This document shows positions 34,037-41,615 of a stretch of 64,000 nucleotides of DNA, in pieces (the first letter of the stretch is position 1; each line of letters begins with the position of its first letter). Position numbers and translations under genes: made by a program. The DNA is from JAJFJD01 sp965228695 (GTDB lineage Bacteria; Pseudomonadota; Alphaproteobacteria; UBA8366), in the NCBI GenBank assembly GCA_965228695.1, contig CBDDIB010000001.1:248001-312000 (forward strand). Direction: 5' to 3'. A model generated the notes under the pieces. The model had not been told where the DNA came from and made no database searches. It saw only the letters and a list, made by a program, of their open reading frames with translations.

Positions 34037-35529
34037 CCATGTTCGATGGTCGTTTTGAGACGCAGCCGCGCACGGATGTGGCGCGACAACGCATCGACGC
34101 AGATATTCAGGCCGGCCGTGAACAGTATCAGCACCAACGCGCGGTCCAGCCGGATATCCGCGAATGCACTGTCGACATAGAATCCAAGCGTCGCGATACC
34201 CAACATGCCGAGGATTGCGGTCTCACGTAAAATCACTTCCCAGCGATAGAACAGGAACGCCAGCAACTGCCCGTAGACGCGCGGCACCGATTCGTAGAAG
34301 TAGAGATTGAGCCCGCGCGGCGCGTCGACCCGCACCTTCATGTGTTCCGTATAGCGGCCGATCAGATGCGCGATGATCGCGCCGTTGTGCAGCGACAATG
34401 CGATGATCGCCGGCAGCATCGACGGCCCCCAAAGCTGCAGGCAGACGTAGGCCAGGATGTACTCCGGCGTGGACCGGACGACGACCAGGAACACATGCCC
34501 GCCCAGCCGGCCGCCGCGGCCGAAGAACAGCGGCGACAACAGCGGGAAGAACGCAAGCGCCAGAAATCCGGTTGCGACCAGCGCGATCATCGTCAGTTGC
34601 AGCGTGTCGATCGCGCCGGGCAGCGCCTGCTCAACGAACAGCACCGACAGCCATTCACCGAACCCGGCGAGTGCGGTTGCGTCGAAGACCCCGTCGCGCA
34701 GCGGCTGCGGCACGATATCCTGGGTGAAGAACCGGACAATGTTGTCGGCGTAGATTTCGTGCCCAGCCCACGGCAACAGCAGAATCGCACCCAGAATGTA
34801 GAGCGGCAGCAGGTTGCGTCGCATCCATACCCGCATGGTCGCGATGACGATATAGAACAGGATCAGCAGGGCGGAGACTTCCGAATACTGGCCCTGCCGG
34901 AATGCGGTTTCCAGATAGTAGCCGAGCGTCGGCAGGCCGACGAAGCCAAGCACCGCACTAGACCGCAAGCCGCATTCGAGACGGTAGAGCGAATAGGTTT
35001 TGAAATGGGCCCAGACATCCGGCAGCCGCACGAATATGAAGATCGAGGCAGCCGTGCTGCCCGGCGGCACCGATTTCAACGGCGTCGTATCCGCCTCTTC
35101 CATGATCTCGGCATAGACCTTCGCGATGATCCCCGCGTAGGGGATGCCGATGGCAAGGATGCCGGTGATCGGCGACAGGCCGAAGATCTGCAGGAAGATC
35201 AACGCCCAGAACAGCTCGTGGATCGCCCGCACGAAAGCACAGCCGACCCGCACGGCGCGAAAATGAAACACCAGCGCCAGGAAAAACCCCGCAATGTTTC
35301 CGACGACCACGCCGAGGATCGCGAAGGCGATGGTCTGCAGCACGGCATTGAGCAAGCTGTCCGTCGCCAGGAAATCCGGGGTCACGATGCCGAGCAGCAA
35401 TCGTCCCATCTCGGTCCAGGGATTCACCGTCGAGATCGCGATGTCGGCAAAAATCAGGCAAAGAACGGCGATGCCCAGGAATGTGAGGCTGGTCCGAACC
35501 GCCGGGGAATAGCGCCAAACCGCCTGCAT
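34033..35529 (-). CDS. PhnE-like ABC permease, two permease domains fused; probable selenium oxyanion importer
   Basis: The 498-residue membrane protein contains two consecutive binding-protein-dependent permease domains. Each has an EAA-like loop: the first around GIPYAGIIAKVYAEIMEEAD (residues about 130-150) and the second around SLHNGAIIAHLIGRYTEHM (about 380-400). Phosphonate permeases PhnE are often single or tandem, and here one polypeptide would form the whole channel. It is 5 bp downstream of the ATPase gene and overlaps senC by 4 bp, so it belongs to a four-gene operon. Selenium-oxyanion specificity is inferred from this context and from the binding protein. Confidence 0.85.
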   Translation of the reverse strand: MQAVWRYSPAVRTSLTFLGIAVLCLIFADIAISTVNPWTEMGRLLLGIVTPDFLATDSLLNAVLQTIAFAILGVVVGNIAGFFLALVFHFRAVRVGCAFVRAIHELFWALIFLQIFGLSPITGILAIGIPYAGIIAKVYAEIMEEADTTPLKSVPPGSTAASIFIFVRLPDVWAHFKTYSLYRLECGLRSSAVLGFVGLPTLGYYLETAFRQGQYSEVSALLILFYIVIATMRVWMRRNLLPLYILGAILLLPWAGHEIYADNIVRFFTQDIVPQPLRDGVFDATALAGFGEWLSVLFVEQALPGAIDTLQLTMIALVATGFLALAFFPLLSPLFFGRGGRLGGHVFLVVVRSTPEYILAYVCLQLWGPSMLPAIIALSLHNGAIIAHLIGRYTEHMKVRVDAPRGLNLYFYESVPRVYGQLLAFLFYRWEVILRETAILGMLGIATLGFYVDSAFADIRLDRALVLILFTAGLNICVDALSRHIRARLRLKTTIEHG

Positions 35530-35534
35530 GCCGG

Positions 35535-36191
35535 TCAGACCCGATAGAGATGGTCGAGGTCGGACGCCTTCATGCCCGCCGTCGGTTCGTCCATGATGAT
35601 CCGGCCGTCATCCAACCCGATGAGCCGGTCGGAATAGGCAAGCGCCAGATCGATATCGTGCATCGCCAGGATTACCGTGGCTTTCGAATCGGAGATATTC
35701 TGCAGGATCGACCGGGACTGATGTTCGTCCACCGCCGATACGGGCTCGTCGCCGAGCAGGATGTCGCACTGCTGATACAGGGCCCGGCCGACCGCCGTCC
35801 GCTGCTGTTGACCGCCGGACAACGCGCCGACGGCGGAAAACAACTCGTCCACCAGGCCGAGGCTTTCCACGACGCCGCGAACATTCGCGACCTCCTGCTG
35901 CATCGGCCGCACCAAGTTGACCACGTTGCGCCAAGTGCTGTGGCGGTTGAGCCGACCCATATAGATGTTGTGGAACACGGTAAGCGCGCGGACGAGGCCA
36001 TGTTCCTGCGGAACCATGGCGGCCTCGCCGTCTATGCGCTCATAGATCAGCCGAAGCAGGGTGGACTTGCCCGCCCCGCTTCGGCCAACCAGTGCGACCT
36101 TCTCGCCCCGCTCGATCGACAACGACACGTCGTGCAGAACGTTCGCGCCGTTGTAGCCCGCGGTGGCGAGGGAGAGGTCGACAAGCGCCAT
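35535..36191 (-). CDS. PhnC-like ABC transporter ATPase; probable selenium oxyanion importer
   Basis: The 218-residue ATPase has Walker A VGRSGAGKSTLL, the Q-loop near AAMVPQEHGLV, signature SGGQQQRTAVGRAL, Walker B DILLGDEPVSAVD and the H-loop ILAMHDIDLAL. It is most like PhnC phosphonate/phosphite importers but slightly short. Its ATG overlaps the binding-protein stop by one base (TGATG), and the permease follows after 5 bp. It powers uptake of the compound bound by the upstream periplasmic protein. Confidence 0.88.
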   Translation of the reverse strand: MALVDLSLATAGYNGANVLHDVSLSIERGEKVALVGRSGAGKSTLLRLIYERIDGEAAMVPQEHGLVRALTVFHNIYMGRLNRHSTWRNVVNLVRPMQQEVANVRGVVESLGLVDELFSAVGALSGGQQQRTAVGRALYQQCDILLGDEPVSAVDEHQSRSILQNISDSKATVILAMHDIDLALAYSDRLIGLDDGRIIMDEPTAGMKASDLDHLYRV

Positions 36192-37048
36192 CAGTCGATC
36201 AGACCGATTTCCTTTCCGGTATCCACGATCATCTTGTAGTCGTCGTTGGTCGCCGGAATGAATTTGCTGCGCGGAAAGGAATCGAGCAGCGCCGGATCCT
36301 TCATCCCCAGCAATGCCCCCGTCACCTTTTCCTTGAATCCCGCGCCGAATTTCTTATCTACGTCGCCGCGGATGCTCCATTGATAGTCGGGATAAGGCGG
36401 CGTCTTCCAGATGATCGAGACCTTCTTGGGATCGATCTTGCCGGCGTCCAGTTCCTTTTTCCAAACCTTGTAGTTCACCGCACCGACCTGATAGGCGCCG
36501 GACTGTACCAACGCGATCGTCCGCGAATGATCGCCACTGAAACCCACCCGTTCGAAAACCTTCTCGGGCGCCTTGCCGAAATTCCGGCGGATATGGAACT
36601 CGGGCATCAAGCGGCCCGACGTGGACCCTTTGGACCCGAAGGTGAAGGTCTTGCCGGCGATTTCTTTCGGAAACTTTTTGCTCATTGCAAGGCCGGCCTT
36701 CTCGTTCGCGATGAAGTAGGTCTCGAAGAACTGGTCCTCATACCCTTGCGCGATCGCCACCGATCCGGGAACCGAGGCCCGCGCCCGCACGCCCGACAAG
36801 CCGCCGAACCACGCGAGCTGCACCTGGTTGTTCTTGAAGGCCGTGACCGCAGCCGCGTAGCTCTTTACGGGCACGTATTTCACGGTGGCATTCAGTTCCT
36901 TGGACAAATAATCCGCGATCTTTCCGAAACGCTCTTTCAGGCGGCTTTCATCCTGATCGGGGATGGCAGTGAAGACGAACGTCTCCGCCGCAACGGCCGA
37001 TCCAAACCCGAACACCAGGATCAGCGCAGCAAAAAATCTCTTAAACAT
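36191..37048 (-). CDS. PhnD-type periplasmic binding protein, putative selenate/selenite-type ABC transporter
   Basis: The 285-residue protein has a signal peptide (MFKRFFAALILVFGFGSAVA) and a PhnD-like fold. The stretch IPDQDESRLKERFGKIADYL, then VKSYAAAVTAFKNNQVQLAW and FGGLSGVRARASVPGSVAIA, is distinctive. I recall these features from proteins annotated as putative selenate ABC transporter substrate-binding proteins that sit beside selD. That annotation is itself genomic-context based. Here it is the first gene of an operon ending in a selenophosphate synthetase, which supports a selenium role; the exact ligand is unproven. Confidence 0.82.
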   Translation of the reverse strand: MFKRFFAALILVFGFGSAVAAETFVFTAIPDQDESRLKERFGKIADYLSKELNATVKYVPVKSYAAAVTAFKNNQVQLAWFGGLSGVRARASVPGSVAIAQGYEDQFFETYFIANEKAGLAMSKKFPKEIAGKTFTFGSKGSTSGRLMPEFHIRRNFGKAPEKVFERVGFSGDHSRTIALVQSGAYQVGAVNYKVWKKELDAGKIDPKKVSIIWKTPPYPDYQWSIRGDVDKKFGAGFKEKVTGALLGMKDPALLDSFPRSKFIPATNDDYKMIVDTGKEIGLID

Positions 37049-37095
37049 TGTCGATACTCTCCCTCGTCGATGGTCTTTCGTTGCATTTGGAGGAC

Positions 37096-37123
37096 TCTAT
37101 AACAGCAGTCGCGGTGCATACAA
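37096..37123 (-). promoter_or_regulatory. Possible sigma-70-type promoter for the selenium-import operon
   Basis: On the minus strand TTGTAT (37123-37118) and TATAGA (37101-37096) are separated by 16 bp, about 50 bp before the binding-protein ATG; GGGAGAG near 37060 can serve as ribosome site. The -35 element is weak (3 of 6), so this is tentative. Confidence 0.35.
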
Positions 37124-37326
37124 AGCACAGCCTCGGCAATCGCGCCGACTACTGACAAACTTGCGCTCACGCTCGTTCGTCCGTGTAATCAACCGAATGG
37201 GCAGCCTATGAATTGGGCAATCGGAAAGTCGCCGCGACCGTGATATTTGTCCCCCTGACCAGTTAAATTAGGCCGGCAACCCGAGATTGCCATTTGACCC
37301 TGTCATTTTTGACCTGAGGAACGCGC

Positions 37327-38874
37327 ATGAGTTGGGACAAGGAAATCGAGGATATCGAGCGTAAACGGTCGCTCGCCAAAGAATTGGGCGGCGAAGAAGG
37401 CGTTGCCCGGCAGCATGCGCAAGGCCGGCTGACGGTGCGCGAGCGGATCGACGGGCTGCTCGATACCGACAGTTTCGACGAGTTGGGCGGCGCGTCCGGC
37501 GCGGCGGAACGCAACGAGGACGGCTCGCTCGACTCCTTCTCGCCCGCGAATTTCGTGCTCGGCTTCGGTAGGATCGGTGGACGGCGATGCATAATCGGGG
37601 GCGAGGATTTCACCCTGCGCGGCGGATCGCCGAACGAGGCCGGGCTGCGCAAAAGCATCTATACGGAGGAACTGGCCTGCCAATACAAGGTGCCGCTGAT
37701 CCGCATCCATGAGGGCGGCGGCGGCAGCGTCGCCGGAACCGGCTCTAAGACCGTGGGCACCCCGCCTTACTCGCCGCCGCGCTTTCGCTCCGTCGCCCGG
37801 GCGCTGGCCAGCGTGCCGGTCGTGACCGCCGCACTCGGCCCGGTCGCCGGCCTGCCCGCATCGCGCTTCGTCGCGTCGCATTTTTCCGTCATGACGAAAG
37901 AAACGGCCCAGATCCTGATCGCCGGACCGGCGGTCGTAGAACGCGCACTGCGGGAAAAGGTCACGAAGGAGGAACTCGGCGGCGCGCAAGTCCATGGCCG
38001 GAACAGCGTGGCCGACAATGTCGCGAAGGACGACGCGGACGCCTTCGACCAGATCCGCCGGTTCCTGAGCTACCTCCCCGCCAACGTTTGGGAAACACCG
38101 CCCGTTGCGGAGACTGGCGATAACCCGGACCGAACGGACGAGGAATTGGCCGGCATCGTGCCGCGCGACCGGCGCAAGATCTTCGACATGCGCAAAGCGA
38201 TCGCCCATGTCGTCGACCGCGACAGCTATTTCGAGATGACCAGAGACTTCGGGCGCGGCCAGATCACCGCCTTCGCCCGGCTGAACGGCCAGCCCGTCGG
38301 CGTGATCGGCAACGACTGCCGGTTCTATGCGGGCGCGATGAGCGCGAACGGCGCAATGAAGGTGCGCCGCTTCGTCGAAATCTGCGAGACCTTTCATCTG
38401 CCGATCGTCAGCTTCGTCGACGAGCCCGGCTTCATGATCGGCAGCGAGTCCGAGCGCGCGGGGACGATCCGCTACGGCACCGCCGCCGTGCTCGCCGTGG
38501 CCGATTGCTCGGTGCCCTGGGCCTCGGTGGTGGTGCGGAAATCTTTCGGCGTCGCGCAGGCCGCCCACTACGGCCCCGACGCCTACGTGCTGGCCTGGCC
38601 GTCGGCGGAAATGGGCGCGTTGCCGGTCGAGGGCGGCGTCGCCGTCGCCTATGGGCGCGAGATCGCCGCCGCCCCGGACCCGGAGGCCCGGCGGCAGGAG
38701 CTGGAAGAGATGTTGGCCCGCAAGCAATCGCCCGCCGCCCGCGCCGAATCCTTTTCGATGCACGACCTGATCGACCCGCGCGAGACACGGCCGATGCTGT
38801 GCCGCTGGATCGAGTGGACGCAACCGCTGCTCCCGGACTTGCTCGGCCCGACGTCCTTCCCCTATCGCGCCTGA
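37327..38874 (+). CDS. Acyl-CoA carboxylase beta (carboxyltransferase) subunit
   Basis: The 515-residue protein has the two crotonase-like halves of biotin-dependent acyl-CoA carboxylases: RLTVRERIDGLLDTDSFDELG at the N-terminus, IRIHEGGGGSVAGTG in the first domain, and the C-terminal block GQPVGVIGNDCRFYAGAMSANGAMKVRRFV with FVDEPGFMIGS. It transfers carboxyl from biotin to an acyl-CoA such as propionyl- or methylcrotonyl-CoA. No biotin carboxylase/BCCP gene is in the window, so its alpha subunit must be encoded elsewhere. MBL-fold and enoyl-CoA hydratase genes follow on the same strand. Confidence 0.88.
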   Translation: MSWDKEIEDIERKRSLAKELGGEEGVARQHAQGRLTVRERIDGLLDTDSFDELGGASGAAERNEDGSLDSFSPANFVLGFGRIGGRRCIIGGEDFTLRGGSPNEAGLRKSIYTEELACQYKVPLIRIHEGGGGSVAGTGSKTVGTPPYSPPRFRSVARALASVPVVTAALGPVAGLPASRFVASHFSVMTKETAQILIAGPAVVERALREKVTKEELGGAQVHGRNSVADNVAKDDADAFDQIRRFLSYLPANVWETPPVAETGDNPDRTDEELAGIVPRDRRKIFDMRKAIAHVVDRDSYFEMTRDFGRGQITAFARLNGQPVGVIGNDCRFYAGAMSANGAMKVRRFVEICETFHLPIVSFVDEPGFMIGSESERAGTIRYGTAAVLAVADCSVPWASVVVRKSFGVAQAAHYGPDAYVLAWPSAEMGALPVEGGVAVAYGREIAAAPDPEARRQELEEMLARKQSPAARAESFSMHDLIDPRETRPMLCRWIEWTQPLLPDLLGPTSFPYRA

Positions 38875-38896
38875 GCCATCGAAAGGACGACGGAGA

Positions 38897-39763
38897 ATGG
38901 AACGAATCATGGAGCCGTGGCAGATCGGCGACGTCAAAGTCACCCGGGTCATCGAGATACAGGTGACCGGCGGCACGAAATTCATCCTGCCCGACGCGAC
39001 GCGGGAGAACGTGGTCGACATCGACTGGTTGAAACCGCACTTCATGGACCCGGACGGGCGGCTGATCATGAGCATCCATGCGCTGATCGTGGATACGGGC
39101 GCGCGGCGTATCATGGTCGATACCTGCCTCGGCAACGACAAGCAGCGCGCCATTCCCGGCTGGAACATGCGAACCGGTCCCTTCCTCGACGACATCGCCA
39201 CCGCCGGCTATCCGCGCGAGTCGATCGATACCGTCCTGTGCACGCATCTGCACGTGGACCACGTGGGCTGGAACACCATGCTGGTCGACGGAAAATGGGT
39301 GCCGACCTTCCCCAACGCGCGCTATCTGATCGGTCAAGCCGAATGGGATCACTGGCATGCGCAGAGCGGCGGCAATCGGCGCGGCGACGATTGTTTCTCG
39401 GATTCCGTCAAACCGGTTTTCGATGCCGGTTTGGTCGATTTCGTCGCGTCGGACGAGGAGATTTGCGACGAGGTGCGTCTGGAGCCGACGCCCGGCCACA
39501 CGCCTGGGCATGTCAGCGTCCGCATCTCGTCGAAGGGCGAGGAAGCGCTGATCACCGGCGACGTGATGCATCATCCCTGTCAGATGGCGCGGCCGGACTG
39601 GGTCAGCAGCGCCGACACAGACTCCGACTCGGCCCGCGCCACCCGGGAAAACCTCCTGAACCGCTATGCCGATACGCCGGTGCTCGTCATCGGCACGCAT
39701 TTCGCCACGCCGACCGCTGGTCACATCCGCCGCGACGGCAAGGTCTACCGATTCGAGGTCTAG
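38897..39763 (+). CDS. MBL-fold metallo-hydrolase
   Basis: The 288-residue protein has CTHLHVDHVGWN, the HxHxDH metal motif of the metallo-beta-lactamase fold, followed by PTPGHTPGHVSVRI (third His) and TGDVMHHPCQM (bridging Asp), and a last His in IGTHFATPTAGHI. All dinuclear-zinc ligands are present. It begins 22 bp after the carboxylase, suggesting one operon. An in-frame ATG at 38909 is an alternative start. Substrate unknown: lactonase, thioesterase or glyoxalase II-like activity are all possible. Confidence 0.88.
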   Translation: MERIMEPWQIGDVKVTRVIEIQVTGGTKFILPDATRENVVDIDWLKPHFMDPDGRLIMSIHALIVDTGARRIMVDTCLGNDKQRAIPGWNMRTGPFLDDIATAGYPRESIDTVLCTHLHVDHVGWNTMLVDGKWVPTFPNARYLIGQAEWDHWHAQSGGNRRGDDCFSDSVKPVFDAGLVDFVASDEEICDEVRLEPTPGHTPGHVSVRISSKGEEALITGDVMHHPCQMARPDWVSSADTDSDSARATRENLLNRYADTPVLVIGTHFATPTAGHIRRDGKVYRFEV

Positions 39764-39857
39764 CCCGAATCGCGCTCTTGCGGCCGCCTACGGTATGATC
39801 GGAGAAATCGCCCGCATCTGCCGGGTCACCCGATCTTTACGAAAGGAAGCGCCGCCG

Positions 39858-40631
39858 ATGAGCGACTATGAACATATCCTGGTGGACAAGGAAGACGGCG
39901 TCGCGGTCGTGACGCTGAACCGTCCGGAAGTCCTCAACGCCATGAATAACAAGCTCACCGCCGAGCTTCAGAAGGCCGTGCTGCGCGCGGAAGAGGACGA
40001 CGAGGTCGGCTGTATCGTCATCACCGGCTCGGGCGAGCGGGCCTTCACCGCCGGCGGGGACATCCACGAACAGCGCGCGAACGACCAATTGGAAAAGGAA
40101 GGCAAGCTGGACCGCAGCGCCATGGTGCGCACCCTCAGCGGATACGAGGTCAGCGCCTGCCTGAAGCCGACCATCGGCATGATGAACGGCCTCGCCTATG
40201 GCGGCGGCGCGGTGCTGGCGTCGTCGGTCGACATGCGGATCGGCTGTGAGCGGACCCAGTTTCGCTTCCTCGCCGCCGCCTACGGCCGGATCAACAGTAC
40301 CTGGACCCTGCCGAACCAGGTCGGCTGGCCGATGGCCAAGGAACTGCTGTTCAGCGCCCGCGTGGTCAAGGCCGAGGAAGCCTACCGCATCGGCCTGCTG
40401 AACCATCTGGTGCCGAGTGCCGAGCTGCGCGACAAGACCATGGAACTGGCCAAGCAGATCGCCGCCAACGACCGGAAATCGGTCATGGGCATCAAATCGC
40501 TGCTGCTGCAGCAAAAGGGCCGCAGCCTGGTCGACCAATGGACGATGGAGAAGGACTACGCCAAGCACGTCCTGCCGGGCGCCAAGGCCGAGGACGCCTT
40601 CCCCGATTTCATCAAACGCAAGGGCCGGTAA
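39858..40631 (+). CDS. Enoyl-CoA hydratase/isomerase family protein
   Basis: ATG 39858 follows GAAAGGAAG and yields MSDYEHILVDKEDGVAVVTL; a longer open frame reaching back into the MBL gene has no coding character. The 257-residue crotonase protein has NRPEVLNAMNNKLTAELQ, oxyanion-hole FTAGGDIHEQRAN and MMNGLAYGGGAVLASSVDMRI. The C-terminal DAFPDFIKRKGR is typical of acyl-CoA hydratases. It is the last gene of the carboxylase-MBL-hydratase run and is followed by an intrinsic terminator. Confidence 0.88.
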   Translation: MSDYEHILVDKEDGVAVVTLNRPEVLNAMNNKLTAELQKAVLRAEEDDEVGCIVITGSGERAFTAGGDIHEQRANDQLEKEGKLDRSAMVRTLSGYEVSACLKPTIGMMNGLAYGGGAVLASSVDMRIGCERTQFRFLAAAYGRINSTWTLPNQVGWPMAKELLFSARVVKAEEAYRIGLLNHLVPSAELRDKTMELAKQIAANDRKSVMGIKSLLLQQKGRSLVDQWTMEKDYAKHVLPGAKAEDAFPDFIKRKGR

Positions 40632-40668
40632 TAACCTGACCCGGCGTTCCGATTCCCGGCAAGAAACG

Positions 40669-40706
40669 AACCGGTCCGGCGTCTCCCGCGACCGGTTTTT
40701 TCTTTT
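40669..40706 (+). terminator. Intrinsic terminator after the enoyl-CoA hydratase gene
   Basis: AACCGGTC (40669-40676) pairs perfectly with GACCGGTT (40690-40697) over a 13-nt loop, and the T-rich tract TTTTTTCTTTTT follows. It is 38 bp after the hydratase stop and on its strand. Confidence 0.85.
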
Positions 40707-41114
40707 TCATCCGCAACGCCGAATTGGGGTTGCATACAACCGTGCATCGCCGTAAAAGCGCGCTCCATTCGCCTTCGGGCAACGTCTTGGTAACGAAGAT
40801 CAGGTAAGGAAGTCATGATGGCACGTCCATCCGTGAACGAGTTCATATCGATTTTACGAGGCCAATCAAGGGCCTGACGCGCCGTTGCCAGACGCGTCTT
40901 GCCCTCCTCGACGCGCAAACACAGAAAAGGGCAAGACAAATGATTAACTTTTCCACATAGGCGAAAGCCGGCACCCAGAGTTTAGGCTGTCAGGCATTAT
41001 TCGTTAGGTCCTTTAGAAGGATCATCCGCGTCCTATGGTCCGGGTTCCGTATACCCGGTCGGCGCGCCCGGCGCTCGTAATGCGCCCCGCGTGTGTCGCG
41101 ATGGCGGATAGCCA
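40707..41114 (+). other. Intergenic region with hairpins upstream of the tRNA-like pair
   Basis: No convincing large gene is seen. The stretch holds GGTTGCATACAACC (about 40733), CTTGCCC near 40910 pairing with GGGCAAG near 40932, CCGGGT-TCCGTAT-ACCCGG (41040-41058, a T-arm-sized hairpin with a 7-nt loop) and GGCGC/GCGCC (41061-41086). The promoter of the tRNA-like/slipin unit must be here; no sigma-54 GG/GC pair was found. Confidence 0.4.
40815..40877 (+). CDS. Possible 20-codon small ORF
   Basis: ATG ATG at 40815 and 40818 is preceded by TAAGGA with a spacing of 4-7 nt and opens a 20-codon frame, MMARPSVNEFISILRGQSRA, ending TGA at 40877. It lies after a terminator and before the tRNA-like sequences. 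It could be a leader peptide or chance. The only evidence is the ribosome site. Confidence 0.25.
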   Translation: MMARPSVNEFISILRGQSRA

Positions 41115-41188
41115 GCCGATGTAGCTCAGTTGGTAGAGCAGCGGATCACTTCCGCGCGTCGCGGGTTCGAGTCCCGTCATCGGCTCCA
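41115..41188 (+). tRNA. tRNA-like domain 1, short anticodon arm, encoded CCA
   Basis: The acceptor GCCGATG (41115-41121) pairs perfectly with CATCGGC (41178-41184) and is followed by T and CCA. The D-arm GCTC/GAGC with loop AGTTGGTA and the T-arm GCGGG-TTCGAGT-CCCGT are intact. The anticodon arm is GCGGA-TCACT-TCCGC, 15 nt rather than 17. The loop is thus 5 nt, or 7 nt with an unpaired base and no purine at 37, so no normal anticodon is presented. The acceptor and D-arm look like a tRNA-Thr type. It could be a decayed tRNA or a dedicated tRNA mimic. Confidence 0.6.
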
Positions 41189-41259
41189 TGATGTAGCTCA
41201 GTGGGTAGAGCACTGAATTTAGGATTCAGCTGTCGGAGGTTCGAATCCTCCCATTCAGA
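41189..41259 (+). ncRNA. tRNA-like domain 2, defective acceptor stem
   Basis: It starts directly after the CCA of domain 1. D-arm GCTC/GAGC, anticodon arm CTGAA-TTTAGGA-TTCAG and T-arm GGAGG-TTCGAAT-CCTCC are perfect. The acceptor 3' strand CATTCAG has no matching 5' strand: only four pairs form with TGATG, and the rest would come from domain 1's CCA. The anticodon position reads TAG in a class I body, although leucine tRNAs reading CUA have a long variable arm. No CCA follows. It therefore resembles a tRNA mimic more than a decoding tRNA. Confidence 0.55.
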
Positions 41260-41260
41260 A

Positions 41261-41600
41261 ACTGCCTTTAAAGCAGAATCAGAAGCCAAGTTGATTTCTG
41301 GGGTGCCGGACGGAAGCCAGGTTTCGGATCGGCGGGACACGTGTCCCGCCGGGACGCGACCAGGCATGACGCCGCCTCGAACCGCGCTGCTCGCGCGTCC
41401 CGATTCCAGTGGACCGCGGACGGGCACGCCGGACCGACGATGAAGCCTTCGGGTTTCAGGATCGGCCGGAACCCCCGCCCGTGCGCCACCGGAAGACGGC
41501 CCCGCGATCGCACGGTCCACGGCCGACCGCCGGTTTCCGTCCGGTTGCCTCGATTATTCATTCATTAGGAACTTTTCCGTTCCACCGAGTGCGAAAGAAG
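41261..41600 (+). ncRNA. Highly self-complementary leader/ncRNA between tRNA-like pair and slipin
   Basis: There is no coding sequence but many nested inverted repeats. These are the 22-bp palindrome at 41330-41351; CGGGACGCG (41350-41358) with CGCGTCCCG (41394-41402); GTGGACCG (41409-41416) with CGGTCCAC (41513-41520); ACGGGC (41420-41425) with GCCCGT (41477-41482); and TGAAGCC-TTCG-GGTTTCA (41441-41458), a UUCG tetraloop hairpin. Some helices are mutually exclusive. The density suggests a structured RNA, probably transcribed with the tRNA-like domains. No known RNA family was recognised. Confidence 0.45.
41330..41351. repeat. Perfect 22-bp palindrome
   Basis: CGGCGGGACAC (41330-41340) is followed directly by its exact reverse complement (41341-41351). 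As DNA this is a symmetric operator-like site; as RNA it is a 9-bp hairpin with an ACGU loop. It sits 265 bp before the slipin start and 71 bp after the second tRNA-like domain. Confidence 0.85.
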
Positions 41601-41615
41601 TAAAGGAGAAGACCA

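Noticed and set aside
34033..37048. A true phosphonate importer
   Set aside because: No phn C-P lyase, phosphonatase or phosphite dehydrogenase genes are present, the operon ends in SelD, and the binding protein shows the IPDQDESRL/VKSYAAAVTAF features seen beside selD.
41115..41259. The tRNA-like pair as an integration site for a mobile element
   Set aside because: No integrase, phage gene or duplicated tRNA 3' end is visible on either side in the window.
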